Assembly (NCBI GenBank): GCA_903896915.1
Contig: CAITZN010000173.1
Coordinates: forward strand, 1-6,107
Direction of reading: 5' to 3'
Origin: an uncultured bacterium
GTDB lineage: Bacteria > Desulfobacterota > Desulfobulbia > Desulfobulbales > Desulfobulbaceae
DNA: 6,107 nucleotides
Shown piece after piece: positions 1 through 6,027 of the stretch (its first letter is position 1; every line of letters begins with the position of its first letter). The position numbers and the translations under genes are program-made. The notes under the pieces were generated by a model. That model made no database searches, was not told where the DNA came from, and saw only the letters and a list, made by a program, of their open reading frames with translations.

Positions 1-1645
1 CACGACGCTTCTGACCGGTGCAGTGAATACCAACGCGGTTGGTGGCGTTAGCCTGACCACTATAGGTGATATCACAGAAGTTGGCGGCGTAACCTCCAGT
101 ACTTCGGTGGGGCTGAATGCTGCCAACATGACACTTGCCGCGATTAGTACAGGCACAGGATTAACGATCAATACTTCAGGGGCAGCAACTCAGCAATCCG
201 GGAAATTTACGGGAGGGGGAGGCTTAATTAAGCAGGGGGCAGGAATACTTACTTTGGATAAGGCGAATGACTATACGGGTACGACGACAGTTTCGGGTGG
301 CACCCTAGTTGCCGCTAACACAACTGCCTTGGGTATAGGTGCAGGCACGACGACGGTAGGAACTGGCGCAAAGTTGACAATCTATGATGTCACGGTCGCC
401 GAAGATATTACCATCAGTGGAGGAGGTACCCTGGCGCTGGCAACAAGCAGTGGAGCGGCTACCGCAGGTGGCACAGCTGTTACTTTTGGAGCAAACAGCC
501 TCTTGGATTATGAGGGGTATCTTGGCGCAGTGTCAATCAATCAGCAGGCTGGCACAGCTACCGGCATAAATTCTAATGCTGCAATCTCTACTTTTGACAA
601 CATCACCTCTGTGAAGGGCAACGGAGCTGGCACCACCCTGATCGGTCAGAATTTCATTCTCACTGGCCTAAATTCGGGTACGGTTTCAAATACTGTGGCT
701 CCTCATATTTTGAACTTTAGCGAGGTGTACAACTTAACTGGTGGTACGGGGGCAGTCAGTTTTGTCGGATCTGGTGGCAGTCTTACAGGATCGCTGATCG
801 ATGGCGGCGGTACCACAGCGCTGAGCGGAACGATCACAACCGTGGGTAATCAGACCTATAACGGTGCGGTCACGCTCGCTGGTGCCACCACCACCTTAGA
901 CGGCGCGAACATCATTTTTGGCGGTACGCTAAATGGAACAACAGCGGGTGCGCAAAATCTGACACTTACGGCTGATAACAACGTAACCTTTTCGGGGCTT
1001 GTCGGAGGGGTAACGCCGCTTGGGAATGTGCTGATTAGCGCCACAAATATCATTGAGTCCGGTGGTCTGAATGCCGCCAGCTTTGTTGCCAATGGCAGCG
1101 GCGGCACTACCACTTTGACCGGCACCCTGAATACAACCGGATCACCAAATGGTATCCGGCTGATTAATGATAATTTGGTTCTCCACGCCAATATGAATGC
1201 AGGACCCGGCGATGTGTATTTAAGGGCGGCGCACGGCGACATCAATAATAGGGAACCGGTGAAATATACGTTGGCAACCAATGGAACGCTGCACGTGATT
1301 ACATCGGATCCGGCGGGAGTCATTAATCTCAATCTTAATGTTCCGAATCACATTATCCTGGAGACCTGGAAGAACGTACTTCTGGACGGTATCTATAATA
1401 GCGCTAACATTACAAAACCTGCCGGAATTGCGATCATTAACGCTACGTTTGGCGCGATTCTGGGCAGTGAATTGAAAAAAGAGGGCAATCTCAACTATTA
1501 CATTGATCCAGCCCTCTTCAACCAGCAAATTTCGCTCTTTTCGCTGGGTACCCCAGAATTGAAAATGCCGGAGGATCAGTTGGAAGAAACTCTGGCCGGT
1601 TACGATAATCAGCGATGGTATAAAGTGGCTGGCATGCCATGGTAA
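1..1645 (+). CDS. Large repetitive beta-helical surface protein (filamentous haemagglutinin/adhesin-like), C-terminal part, 5' truncated by window
   Basis: The reading frame is open from the first full codon at position 2 to TAA at 1643-1645, so the true start lies upstream; the GTG at 23 is not a credible start. About 547 residues are visible, rich in Gly, Thr, Ala, Asn and almost free of Cys. Different repeat types follow one another. An autotransporter-associated beta-strand repeat lies at about 212-390 (GGLIKQGAGILTL, then YTGTTTVSGGTLVAANT). Units of the LDYxxY / FDNITSVKG / LTGSLIDGGGT type lie at about 500-830. A haemagglutinin-like unit lies at about 840-1060 (NQTYNGAVTLAG, then FGGTLNGTTAGAQNLTL). 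The last ~150 residues are non-repetitive and end in Trp. No 12-strand autotransporter barrel is visible. Such proteins form long extracellular beta-helices for adhesion or biofilm; secretion by a two-partner or type I route is inference. The family assignment is good, the exact function unknown. Confidence 0.8.
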   Translation, partial: TTLLTGAVNTNAVGGVSLTTIGDITEVGGVTSSTSVGLNAANMTLAAISTGTGLTINTSGAATQQSGKFTGGGGLIKQGAGILTLDKANDYTGTTTVSGGTLVAANTTALGIGAGTTTVGTGAKLTIYDVTVAEDITISGGGTLALATSSGAATAGGTAVTFGANSLLDYEGYLGAVSINQQAGTATGINSNAAISTFDNITSVKGNGAGTTLIGQNFILTGLNSGTVSNTVAPHILNFSEVYNLTGGTGAVSFVGSGGSLTGSLIDGGGTTALSGTITTVGNQTYNGAVTLAGATTTLDGANIIFGGTLNGTTAGAQNLTLTADNNVTFSGLVGGVTPLGNVLISATNIIESGGLNAASFVANGSGGTTTLTGTLNTTGSPNGIRLINDNLVLHANMNAGPGDVYLRAAHGDINNREPVKYTLATNGTLHVITSDPAGVINLNLNVPNHIILETWKNVLLDGIYNSANITKPAGIAIINATFGAILGSELKKEGNLNYYIDPALFNQQISLFSLGTPELKMPEDQLEETLAGYDNQRWYKVAGMPW

Positions 1646-1669
1646 TCGTGCAAAAAAGGATTACGTGTA

Positions 1670-2398
1670 ATGAATAAGCCGCTTTTTTATAGGCAGGTGT
1701 TGCCTGTCGACAAAAACCGGCATCGGGATGTCTCGATTGCCCCGGTCACAGACATGACCTTTGCCGCGGCAACGAATTCAGTGATTGTTCTCGCTGCTGA
1801 ATTCAGTAAGGCCTGCCGGGAATACCCTCTGGTTTTTGTATTGGACCAGGGTAACTATTTTCCGGCAGCGGTACTCGGGTTGCAGGATGGCCAGAATCTG
1901 TTCATCAGTGCCCAAGGGGCCTGGCAAGCCTCCTATATTCCTGCCTATGTCCGCCGCTATCCGTTTATCCCGGCCCTGCAGGAGGGTAGTACGGAATACC
2001 TGGTCTGTATCGATGAGGGTTTTGCCGGCTTTAACCGGGACGGGCGGGGCGAACGGTTGTTTCTGGAGGATGGCGGTCAGAGTGCGACCCTGATACGCTC
2101 GCTCTCCTTTTTGCAGGAATTCCAGATCCAGCATCAACGGACTCTGGACTTCTGTGCAGTTTTGCAGCAACATGATCTTATGGAACCGATGCAGGCGGAC
2201 GTGGCCATGGCGAGCGGTAAAAAACTCCAGCTCAACGGTTTTTTTGTCGTGAGCCGGCAAAAGATGGCTGCTCTTCCGGACGAGGTGATAGGCAGCCTGT
2301 CTCGGCAGGGCTATCTGGAGTTGGTTTTTGCCCATTTGCTTTCGCTGGAAAATTTCGAACGGTTGGTTGCCCTGGAGGGGGGAAAGGTAGTTGTTTGA
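1670..2398 (+). CDS. SapC family protein
   Basis: The 242-residue protein matches the SapC family (Pfam SapC, named after the Campylobacter fetus S-layer locus) along its whole length. Recognisable blocks are LPVDKNRHRDV (residues 11-21), FAAATNSVIVLAAEF (31-45), REYPLVF (50-56), VLGLQDGQNLF (68-78), the hallmark YIPAYVRRYPF (89-99), VCIDE (112-116) and the C-terminal HLLSLENFERLV (222-233). There is no signal peptide or membrane segment, so it is probably cytoplasmic. The ATG start is supported by AGGA at 1657-1660, 9 bases upstream. It lies 24 bp after the giant surface-protein gene and probably shares its transcript. The biochemical role of SapC is not established; the C. fetus context suggests S-layer or surface-protein export or assembly, and the linkage here agrees with that. 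Length is normal and no defects are seen. Confidence 0.92.
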   Translation: MNKPLFYRQVLPVDKNRHRDVSIAPVTDMTFAAATNSVIVLAAEFSKACREYPLVFVLDQGNYFPAAVLGLQDGQNLFISAQGAWQASYIPAYVRRYPFIPALQEGSTEYLVCIDEGFAGFNRDGRGERLFLEDGGQSATLIRSLSFLQEFQIQHQRTLDFCAVLQQHDLMEPMQADVAMASGKKLQLNGFFVVSRQKMAALPDEVIGSLSRQGYLELVFAHLLSLENFERLVALEGGKVVV

Positions 2399-2427
2399 AC
2401 CATGACCTCTGTCAGGTTATAAACAAA

Positions 2428-2446
2428 GAGAGGCGGTTTACCTCTC
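2428..2446 (+). repeat. Inverted repeat (6-bp arms) overlapping the T6SS promoter -35 box
   Basis: GAGAGG (2428-2433) and CCTCTC (2441-2446) are perfect complements around a 7-base loop. The structure lies 30 bp after the SapC stop codon and covers the proposed -35 hexamer at 2437-2442. It is not followed by a T-run, so it is a poor intrinsic terminator. It could be an operator for a repressor or a weak transcript-end hairpin for the upstream unit. Confidence 0.4.
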
Positions 2447-2465
2447 AAGATGGTTTGGCTATAAT
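2437..2465 (+). promoter_or_regulatory. Predicted sigma70-type promoter for the FHA/T6SS operon
   Basis: A perfect -10 hexamer TATAAT (2460-2465) lies 17 bp downstream of TTTACC (2437-2442), which matches the -35 consensus at four of six positions. It sits in the only sizeable non-coding gap of the window, in the correct orientation, between the SapC gene and the first FHA gene. Transcription would begin near 2472, giving a 5' leader of about 165 nt. No sigma54 -24/-12 pattern was seen, although many T6SS operons use one. This is prediction by consensus only. Confidence 0.55.
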
Positions 2466-2577
2466 TTATAAGACGGTCTGAAAGGACGGTACCACCAGCA
2501 ATCAACGTCTCTTCTTTCGTCTTCTACCGTGTATTTTCACCAAAAGGCAATGGCTCCGGCAACAGTCCCGCAGTTCT

Positions 2578-2588
2578 GACCTGAGGTC
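2578..2588. repeat. Short perfect dyad GACCTGAGGTC in the leader
   Basis: GACCT and AGGTC are exact complements around one central base, too close together to form an RNA hairpin easily but typical in size for a small operator. A related TGACCT half-site occurs at 2403-2408, before the promoter, with AGGT at 2414-2417. No regulator is known, and the chance of a random 11-base dyad is not negligible. Confidence 0.25.
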
Positions 2589-2637
2589 GGTGGGGTTTGG
2601 TGCCGTGCTCTTGCATAAAGAGTTGGGTCTGAACAAT

Positions 2638-4158
2638 ATGGATAACCATTTTTCCAAAGACGACAAAACCCGTATCGGCGGTTTCAATGCGCCCCCCCCA
2701 GCAGACGGCAGACCGCCGGAGGTAAATCAGGGGCCGCCACCGTCTCCCAATCCTTTCTGGCAGAGTTCGCCACCGGCAGAGGCTCTCCCGCCAGCCGCCG
2801 CGCCGCCAGCTGCGGAACCGTACCAGCCGCCGGCCCAAGCAGCAGCGCCCGCTTGGCCACCGCCGTCACCCGAACCCTATCAGCCACCGCAGCCAGTTGT
2901 TGAACCCTACAGTCCACCGCCGGTTGCAGAACCGTACCGGCCACCCCAAGCAGCAGCGCCCGCTTGGCCACCGCCGCCAGCTGCGGAACCGTACCAGCCG
3001 CCGTCACAACCAGCGGCAGAACCGTATCGGCCGCCGCCGCAGCCAGTTGTTGAACCCTACCGCCCTCCCCAACAGGCGGAGCCCTATAGACCGCCCCAGC
3101 CTGCGGCTGACCTGTACCAGTTGTCCTCCCAGCAGGACGATATGTGGTTTGTGGTCGATCTTCCGGGAAATGCAATCAGGTTTCCCCTACGCTTCGGCGA
3201 GGTCGTTACTCTGGGTCGCGATGGGGGACAGAATATCGTTATTGACGACAAGACCCTCAGTCGTAACCATCTCATCCTTCAGAGAAACGGCGACCGGATC
3301 AACGTGCAAGTCCTGGGTCTCAACGGCCTAGTCTATGCAAACCAGATCCATAAGTCGACAACCATTGAAGTAGCCGTTCCCGCCACGCTCACCATCGGCA
3401 ATGTCGCCTGTAAGATTGAAAAGAAGTTTGACACCGATGCGACCGTCCTGATGAACAACCCGGCGTCTGCCGCGCAGCAGCGTCCAGGAGCTGGAGCACC
3501 GGCTCAGAGCGGGGCCTTTGCCAGCAGGCCGGCATCGCCTGCGTATCCGACGCCAGCAGCTCAGCCTTGGGGTGAGAGTCAGCCGTTTTCAGCGGCCCCG
3601 CCAGAAGGTGATAAGTTTCCTTTTCCCTCCAACCAGCCTATTCCGCCCGTGTTCCAAGCGGGGCAACAGGCTCCGGGATTTCCGCCCCCCTCGTACACTC
3701 CGCCCTCGTTTGACTTCGGCCCTAACGACCCACCCCCCGGAGGTGGTAGTCGAGCTGGGAGCGCGTATGAAACACCATCGGTCTATGGGGGGGGAGAAAA
3801 GCCGAAGGGCAACAAGAACCTTCTTTTCATCGGTGGTGGGATTGGAGCGGCTGTTCTGGTCGTGGGCATTGGCCTGTTTTTCTGGTTGAAAAGTCCCGCG
3901 CCAGTAAAAACACCACCGCCTCCCGCAGCTGTTGCTCTTCCCGTCGTTCCCCTTGCGCAACCAGCGGCTAGCGGGTGTGCTTCAGGGCAGGGCACCAACA
4001 ATCTCTATGCCAAATACTTGAGCAAGGCCAAGGTCTTTCTCCAGGAGGGAAACAAGAAGGATGCTTGTGATTATTTGAAAGATATTCCACAATCCTCGGC
4101 TTGCTGGGCTGAAGCGGTGGAACTTGCTAAGAAGATAGAAGACTGTAGAATCGAATGA
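2638..4158 (+). CDS. Proline-rich, membrane-anchored FHA domain protein of a T6SS locus
   Basis: This 506-residue protein has four parts. Residues 1-168 begin with a short Thr-containing tail (KDDKTRIGGF) and continue as a Pro-rich tract with eight EPYxPP motifs. Residues 169-263 form an FHA (phosphothreonine-binding) domain, with GR at 193-194 and the signature SRNH at 208-211. Residues about 264-392 are a second Pro/Gly-rich linker. One membrane helix lies at about 395-418 (GGGIGAAVLVVGIGLFFWL), followed by a Pro-rich spacer and a C-terminal helical tail with four Cys (447, 477, 489, 503). The predicted topology is FHA in the cytoplasm and Cys tail in the periplasm. ATG 2638 is preferred over GTG 2590, which would add 16 residues of no FHA-protein character; the ribosome site is weak (GGG at 2625-2627). 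Its stop overlaps the next start (ATGA). Its role is inferred from context: post-translational control or scaffolding of T6SS assembly, as known for Fha-type T6SS proteins. Confidence 0.85.
   Translation: MDNHFSKDDKTRIGGFNAPPPADGRPPEVNQGPPPSPNPFWQSSPPAEALPPAAAPPAAEPYQPPAQAAAPAWPPPSPEPYQPPQPVVEPYSPPPVAEPYRPPQAAAPAWPPPPAAEPYQPPSQPAAEPYRPPPQPVVEPYRPPQQAEPYRPPQPAADLYQLSSQQDDMWFVVDLPGNAIRFPLRFGEVVTLGRDGGQNIVIDDKTLSRNHLILQRNGDRINVQVLGLNGLVYANQIHKSTTIEVAVPATLTIGNVACKIEKKFDTDATVLMNNPASAAQQRPGAGAPAQSGAFASRPASPAYPTPAAQPWGESQPFSAAPPEGDKFPFPSNQPIPPVFQAGQQAPGFPPPSYTPPSFDFGPNDPPPGGGSRAGSAYETPSVYGGGEKPKGNKNLLFIGGGIGAAVLVVGIGLFFWLKSPAPVKTPPPPAAVALPVVPLAQPAASGCASGQGTNNLYAKYLSKAKVFLQEGNKKDACDYLKDIPQSSACWAEAVELAKKIEDCRIE
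2801..3120 (+). repeat. In-frame repeats encoding EPYxPP units
   Basis: The tract encodes eight (A/P/V)EPY(Q/R/S)PP motifs and a degenerate final DLYQ, residues about 55-161 of the first FHA protein. At DNA level there are exact long duplications: 2801-2832 equals 2972-3003 (32 bp, offset 171), 2834-2865 equals 2945-2976 (32 bp, offset 111), and 2887-2910 equals 3037-3060 (24 bp, offset 150). All offsets are multiples of three, so expansion or contraction keeps the frame. This suggests recent internal duplication and possible length variation between strains. Confidence 0.85.
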
Positions 4159-5516
4159 GCGACACCGTAGTTTTAGAAGTAATTGGCGGCCCCATGGATG
4201 GACTCCGTGGCCTTATCGACAAAAAAGGGACCATTGGCAGGAAGGTGGGGAATGCTCTTTCCCTGGCCTTGGATGAGGAGGTTTCCGGACGGCATGCGGA
4301 GATTCTCAAAGAGGGGCATGACTGGTGCGTACGGGATCTGAACAGCACCAATGGCACCTTCTATCAGAACGAAAAGCTCCAGGGTAATCGGAGCTATCCG
4401 TTGAAGATGGATGATGTTTTGCTGATAGGGTCATCGATTTTGCAGATTGATCCGGAAAAGGCTGGAGAGGATTGTGTTCCTTTCAGCGAGTCCAGTTTCA
4501 GCGACCCACGGACGATGTTCACCATGACCCCGGGGCTCAACCATGTGTGGAACAGTATCTTCCGTTTCGTTGAAGAGGATAACACGATTGACCGGTATTT
4601 TTGTGATGTCGACCGCCTCTTTATCGCCATGATGGAGTCTGCTGCTGAAATAAGTGATGCGGGATATGACTGTGTCAGCCAGGTCAAAGCACCGGGCCGG
4701 TATCAAATTTTCGGGAAATGGCTGGCGAAGGCTTCGGTGGCTACTTCATTTAAGGGGCAGCCGGGCACGTTAACCGTCGCTCCCCGGGTCTGGAGAGTCA
4801 TGAGTCTGGCGGCCGAAAGGAAGCAGGGGACTATCGGCATCGGCGATATCCTCGGGGCTATCCTGGAGGAGGGTGGGAGTCTTGCCGCACGCTATATGCG
4901 GAAAGACAATAAGTTTATGGAGGACTTTGGCCCGAAGTTGCGGCGGGGCGCGTCCGATATGACGGTGATCGATATCGTCCGAACCGTCAGGAAAAGCCCG
5001 GAACCTGCCGTCCGGCCTCTTGTGCCAAGCAGTCAGCCCGTGGCAGCACCGGTTGATGATCCCTGGAAAGTTTTTGGACAGCGATTGGAGCGGCTCGTTT
5101 TGGGTTTTCTTGCTGATGCCATCAACCCTGTTGCCACGCAGCAGGATTTTCGTCCTCCAGGACTGACCATGAAACTTGACGAGGTGCTGGCAGCAAGCGC
5201 CGGTGATCGGGCCCTGCTGGATCAGAGAACCAAGCACTATCTGGATACCTTGTATAATTTGCTGGTCGTCATTCTGGCCTCGCAGCATGATGGCTACAAA
5301 TTTTTTGCCGACGCTCTCTGCACTATGCTGGAGAGTACGGTTTCAGAAAAAAAAGACGGTAGATCGCTTATGTTGCCGCTTGGGAAAAAAAGTATCGATA
5401 TCGATGAGTTATTGGTTATGGTGAAAGCTGTGCGTCGGAGAATAGATAATGATGGCGTGAGTGATACCATTGTCCGGGATATCATTAAGAAAAAGTTTCA
5501 ACAATTGGGGCTATGA
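4155..5516 (+). CDS. T6SS-associated FHA domain protein with Clp-N-like middle region (TagH/Fha-like)
   Basis: This 453-residue soluble protein has no signal or membrane segment. Residues 1-100 are a canonical FHA domain: GR at 28-29, SGRH at 44-47, and LNSTNGTF at 62-69 with the conserved NG. Residues about 124-250 contain two similar helical units: TPGLNHVWNSIFRFVEED followed by DVDRLFIAMMESA, and LTVAPRVWRVMSLAAERKQG followed by IGDILGAILEEGGSLAARYM. Both resemble the repeats of the Clp N-terminal domain (L/T-P-x-x-x-x-x-x-x-L-A ... EHLLLALL-eg-s-AA). A Pro-rich linker at about 280-305 leads to a helical C-terminal domain (305-453) of unknown type, possibly a distant form of the T6SS FHA C-terminal region. 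The start overlaps the previous stop by 4 bases, implying translational coupling; its own ribosome site is poor. It likely reads Thr phosphorylation and regulates T6SS assembly. FHA is certain, the Clp-N similarity probable, the role inferred. Confidence 0.87.
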   Translation: MSDTVVLEVIGGPMDGLRGLIDKKGTIGRKVGNALSLALDEEVSGRHAEILKEGHDWCVRDLNSTNGTFYQNEKLQGNRSYPLKMDDVLLIGSSILQIDPEKAGEDCVPFSESSFSDPRTMFTMTPGLNHVWNSIFRFVEEDNTIDRYFCDVDRLFIAMMESAAEISDAGYDCVSQVKAPGRYQIFGKWLAKASVATSFKGQPGTLTVAPRVWRVMSLAAERKQGTIGIGDILGAILEEGGSLAARYMRKDNKFMEDFGPKLRRGASDMTVIDIVRTVRKSPEPAVRPLVPSSQPVAAPVDDPWKVFGQRLERLVLGFLADAINPVATQQDFRPPGLTMKLDEVLAASAGDRALLDQRTKHYLDTLYNLLVVILASQHDGYKFFADALCTMLESTVSEKKDGRSLMLPLGKKSIDIDELLVMVKAVRRRIDNDGVSDTIVRDIIKKKFQQLGL

Positions 5517-5517
5517 C

Positions 5518-6027
5518 ATGACAATGAATGAGCAATGCACGCTGCAGACGGGGAATAATCGGGGTGCCGCAAGGCGGTATATTGCCAATTTTTTCAAGGT
5601 GTTGCTGGTCGGTGTCGCCCTTGTTGGATGCGCCGCGCCGAATACTCCAAGGTATACCGAAGTGGCGGTGTCACTCAAGGCGGATGTGCCTATCAACGAT
5701 GGCGTCCTGCTGCCGATCGATATCATTACGGTCAATGAACTCAAGGCGGATGCTGTACTCGCTATTTCGCCCGAGGTGTGGTTCGGCAATGAGATGCGGG
5801 AAAGGCTGACCACGGAAGAGATTCAGAAGTTCGCTGTCAAGGATGGAGGAACCAGAAAGATTGATGTACGGGTTCCCAGTGATACCGGACGAATCATCAT
5901 CTATGCCGATTTTGAAAATACCAGTGAACGGGTGAAGCAGCAAATCATCATCTCCCCGGGAAAGGAACGGTTTCGCGACAGTTATCTTATCCGTGTTCAT
6001 AATAACAGATTGGAGCTAATGCCGTGA
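5518..6027 (+). CDS. tssJ: Type VI secretion system lipoprotein TssJ-like
   Basis: A 169-residue predicted lipoprotein. A rather long, Arg-containing n-region (R15, R19, R20, K27) is followed by a hydrophobic stretch and the lipobox LVGC, with Cys38 as lipidation site; Ala at +2 favours outer-membrane sorting. The mature part is a small, beta-rich domain with the TssJ-like pattern of early beta-strand (YTEVAVSLKADVPIN), then a PIDIITVNEL strand, and a later LTTEEIQKF segment. TssJ (SciN family) anchors the TssL-TssM complex to the outer membrane through TssM. Primary sequence is divergent, but position directly before tssK and after FHA genes is the standard T6SS order. ATG 5518 is one base after the preceding stop, with GGGG at 5507-5510 as ribosome site; an in-frame GTG at 5461 lies inside the upstream gene and is unlikely. 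ATG 5524 is an alternative start. Confidence 0.82.
   Translation: MTMNEQCTLQTGNNRGAARRYIANFFKVLLVGVALVGCAAPNTPRYTEVAVSLKADVPINDGVLLPIDIITVNELKADAVLAISPEVWFGNEMRERLTTEEIQKFAVKDGGTRKIDVRVPSDTGRIIIYADFENTSERVKQQIIISPGKERFRDSYLIRVHNNRLELMP
6012..6015 (+). promoter_or_regulatory. Ribosome binding site deciding the GTG start of tssK
   Basis: GGAG at 6012-6015 lies 8 bases before the GTG at 6024 and inside the last codons of the tssJ gene. It supports initiation at this GTG even though the start overlaps the upstream stop codon. Confidence 0.6.

Larger units (their letters stand above)
2399..2637 (+). other. Intergenic region and T6SS operon leader, no gene seen
   Basis: These 239 bases separate the two gene blocks. 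They hold the inverted repeat and promoter listed separately. The leader has potential pairings: AAGACG (2470-2475) with CGTCTT (2518-2523), and ACGGTA (2486-2491) with TACCGT (2525-2530). These two helices cross each other and could only form as a pseudoknot or as alternatives. A perfect dyad GACCTGAGGTC lies at 2578-2588. A pyrimidine-rich tract spans about 2507-2524. No known riboswitch consensus, tRNA or convincing small ORF was recognised. Confidence 0.6.

Noticed and set aside
856..1332. Minus-strand open frame opposite the adhesin
   Set aside because: It arises from the low-complexity Gly/Thr-rich coding sequence on the other strand and shows no family signature.
1778..2335. Long open frame on the minus strand opposite the SapC gene
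   Set aside because: It is a shadow of the SapC coding frame; its translation shows no recognisable domain and the + strand protein matches SapC end to end.
2428..2450. Intrinsic terminator after the SapC gene
   Set aside because: The hairpin has a 6-bp stem but is followed by CAAGATGG... rather than a run of T.
2466..2560. Cyclic di-GMP (GEMM) or other known riboswitch in the leader
   Set aside because: None of the conserved core segments of GEMM or of another class I know could be found.
2590..2637. GTG start giving a 16-residue longer first FHA protein
   Set aside because: The added residues do not look like an FHA-protein N-terminus, the AGG before the GTG is too close to be a ribosome site, and ATG 2638 begins a plausible charged tail.
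2801..3060. Repeated 24-32 bp blocks as a possible CRISPR array
   Set aside because: The spacing is irregular, all offsets are multiples of three, and the blocks encode in-frame EPYxPP motifs.
2684..3175. Minus-strand and alternate-frame ORFs across the Pro-rich tract
   Set aside because: GC-rich proline codons suppress stop codons in other frames; the products are repetitive and have no domain features.
5461..5517. GTG start for the lipoprotein inside the second FHA gene
   Set aside because: It would place 19 more residues before an already long signal sequence; ATG 5518 has GGGG at suitable distance and directly follows the upstream stop.
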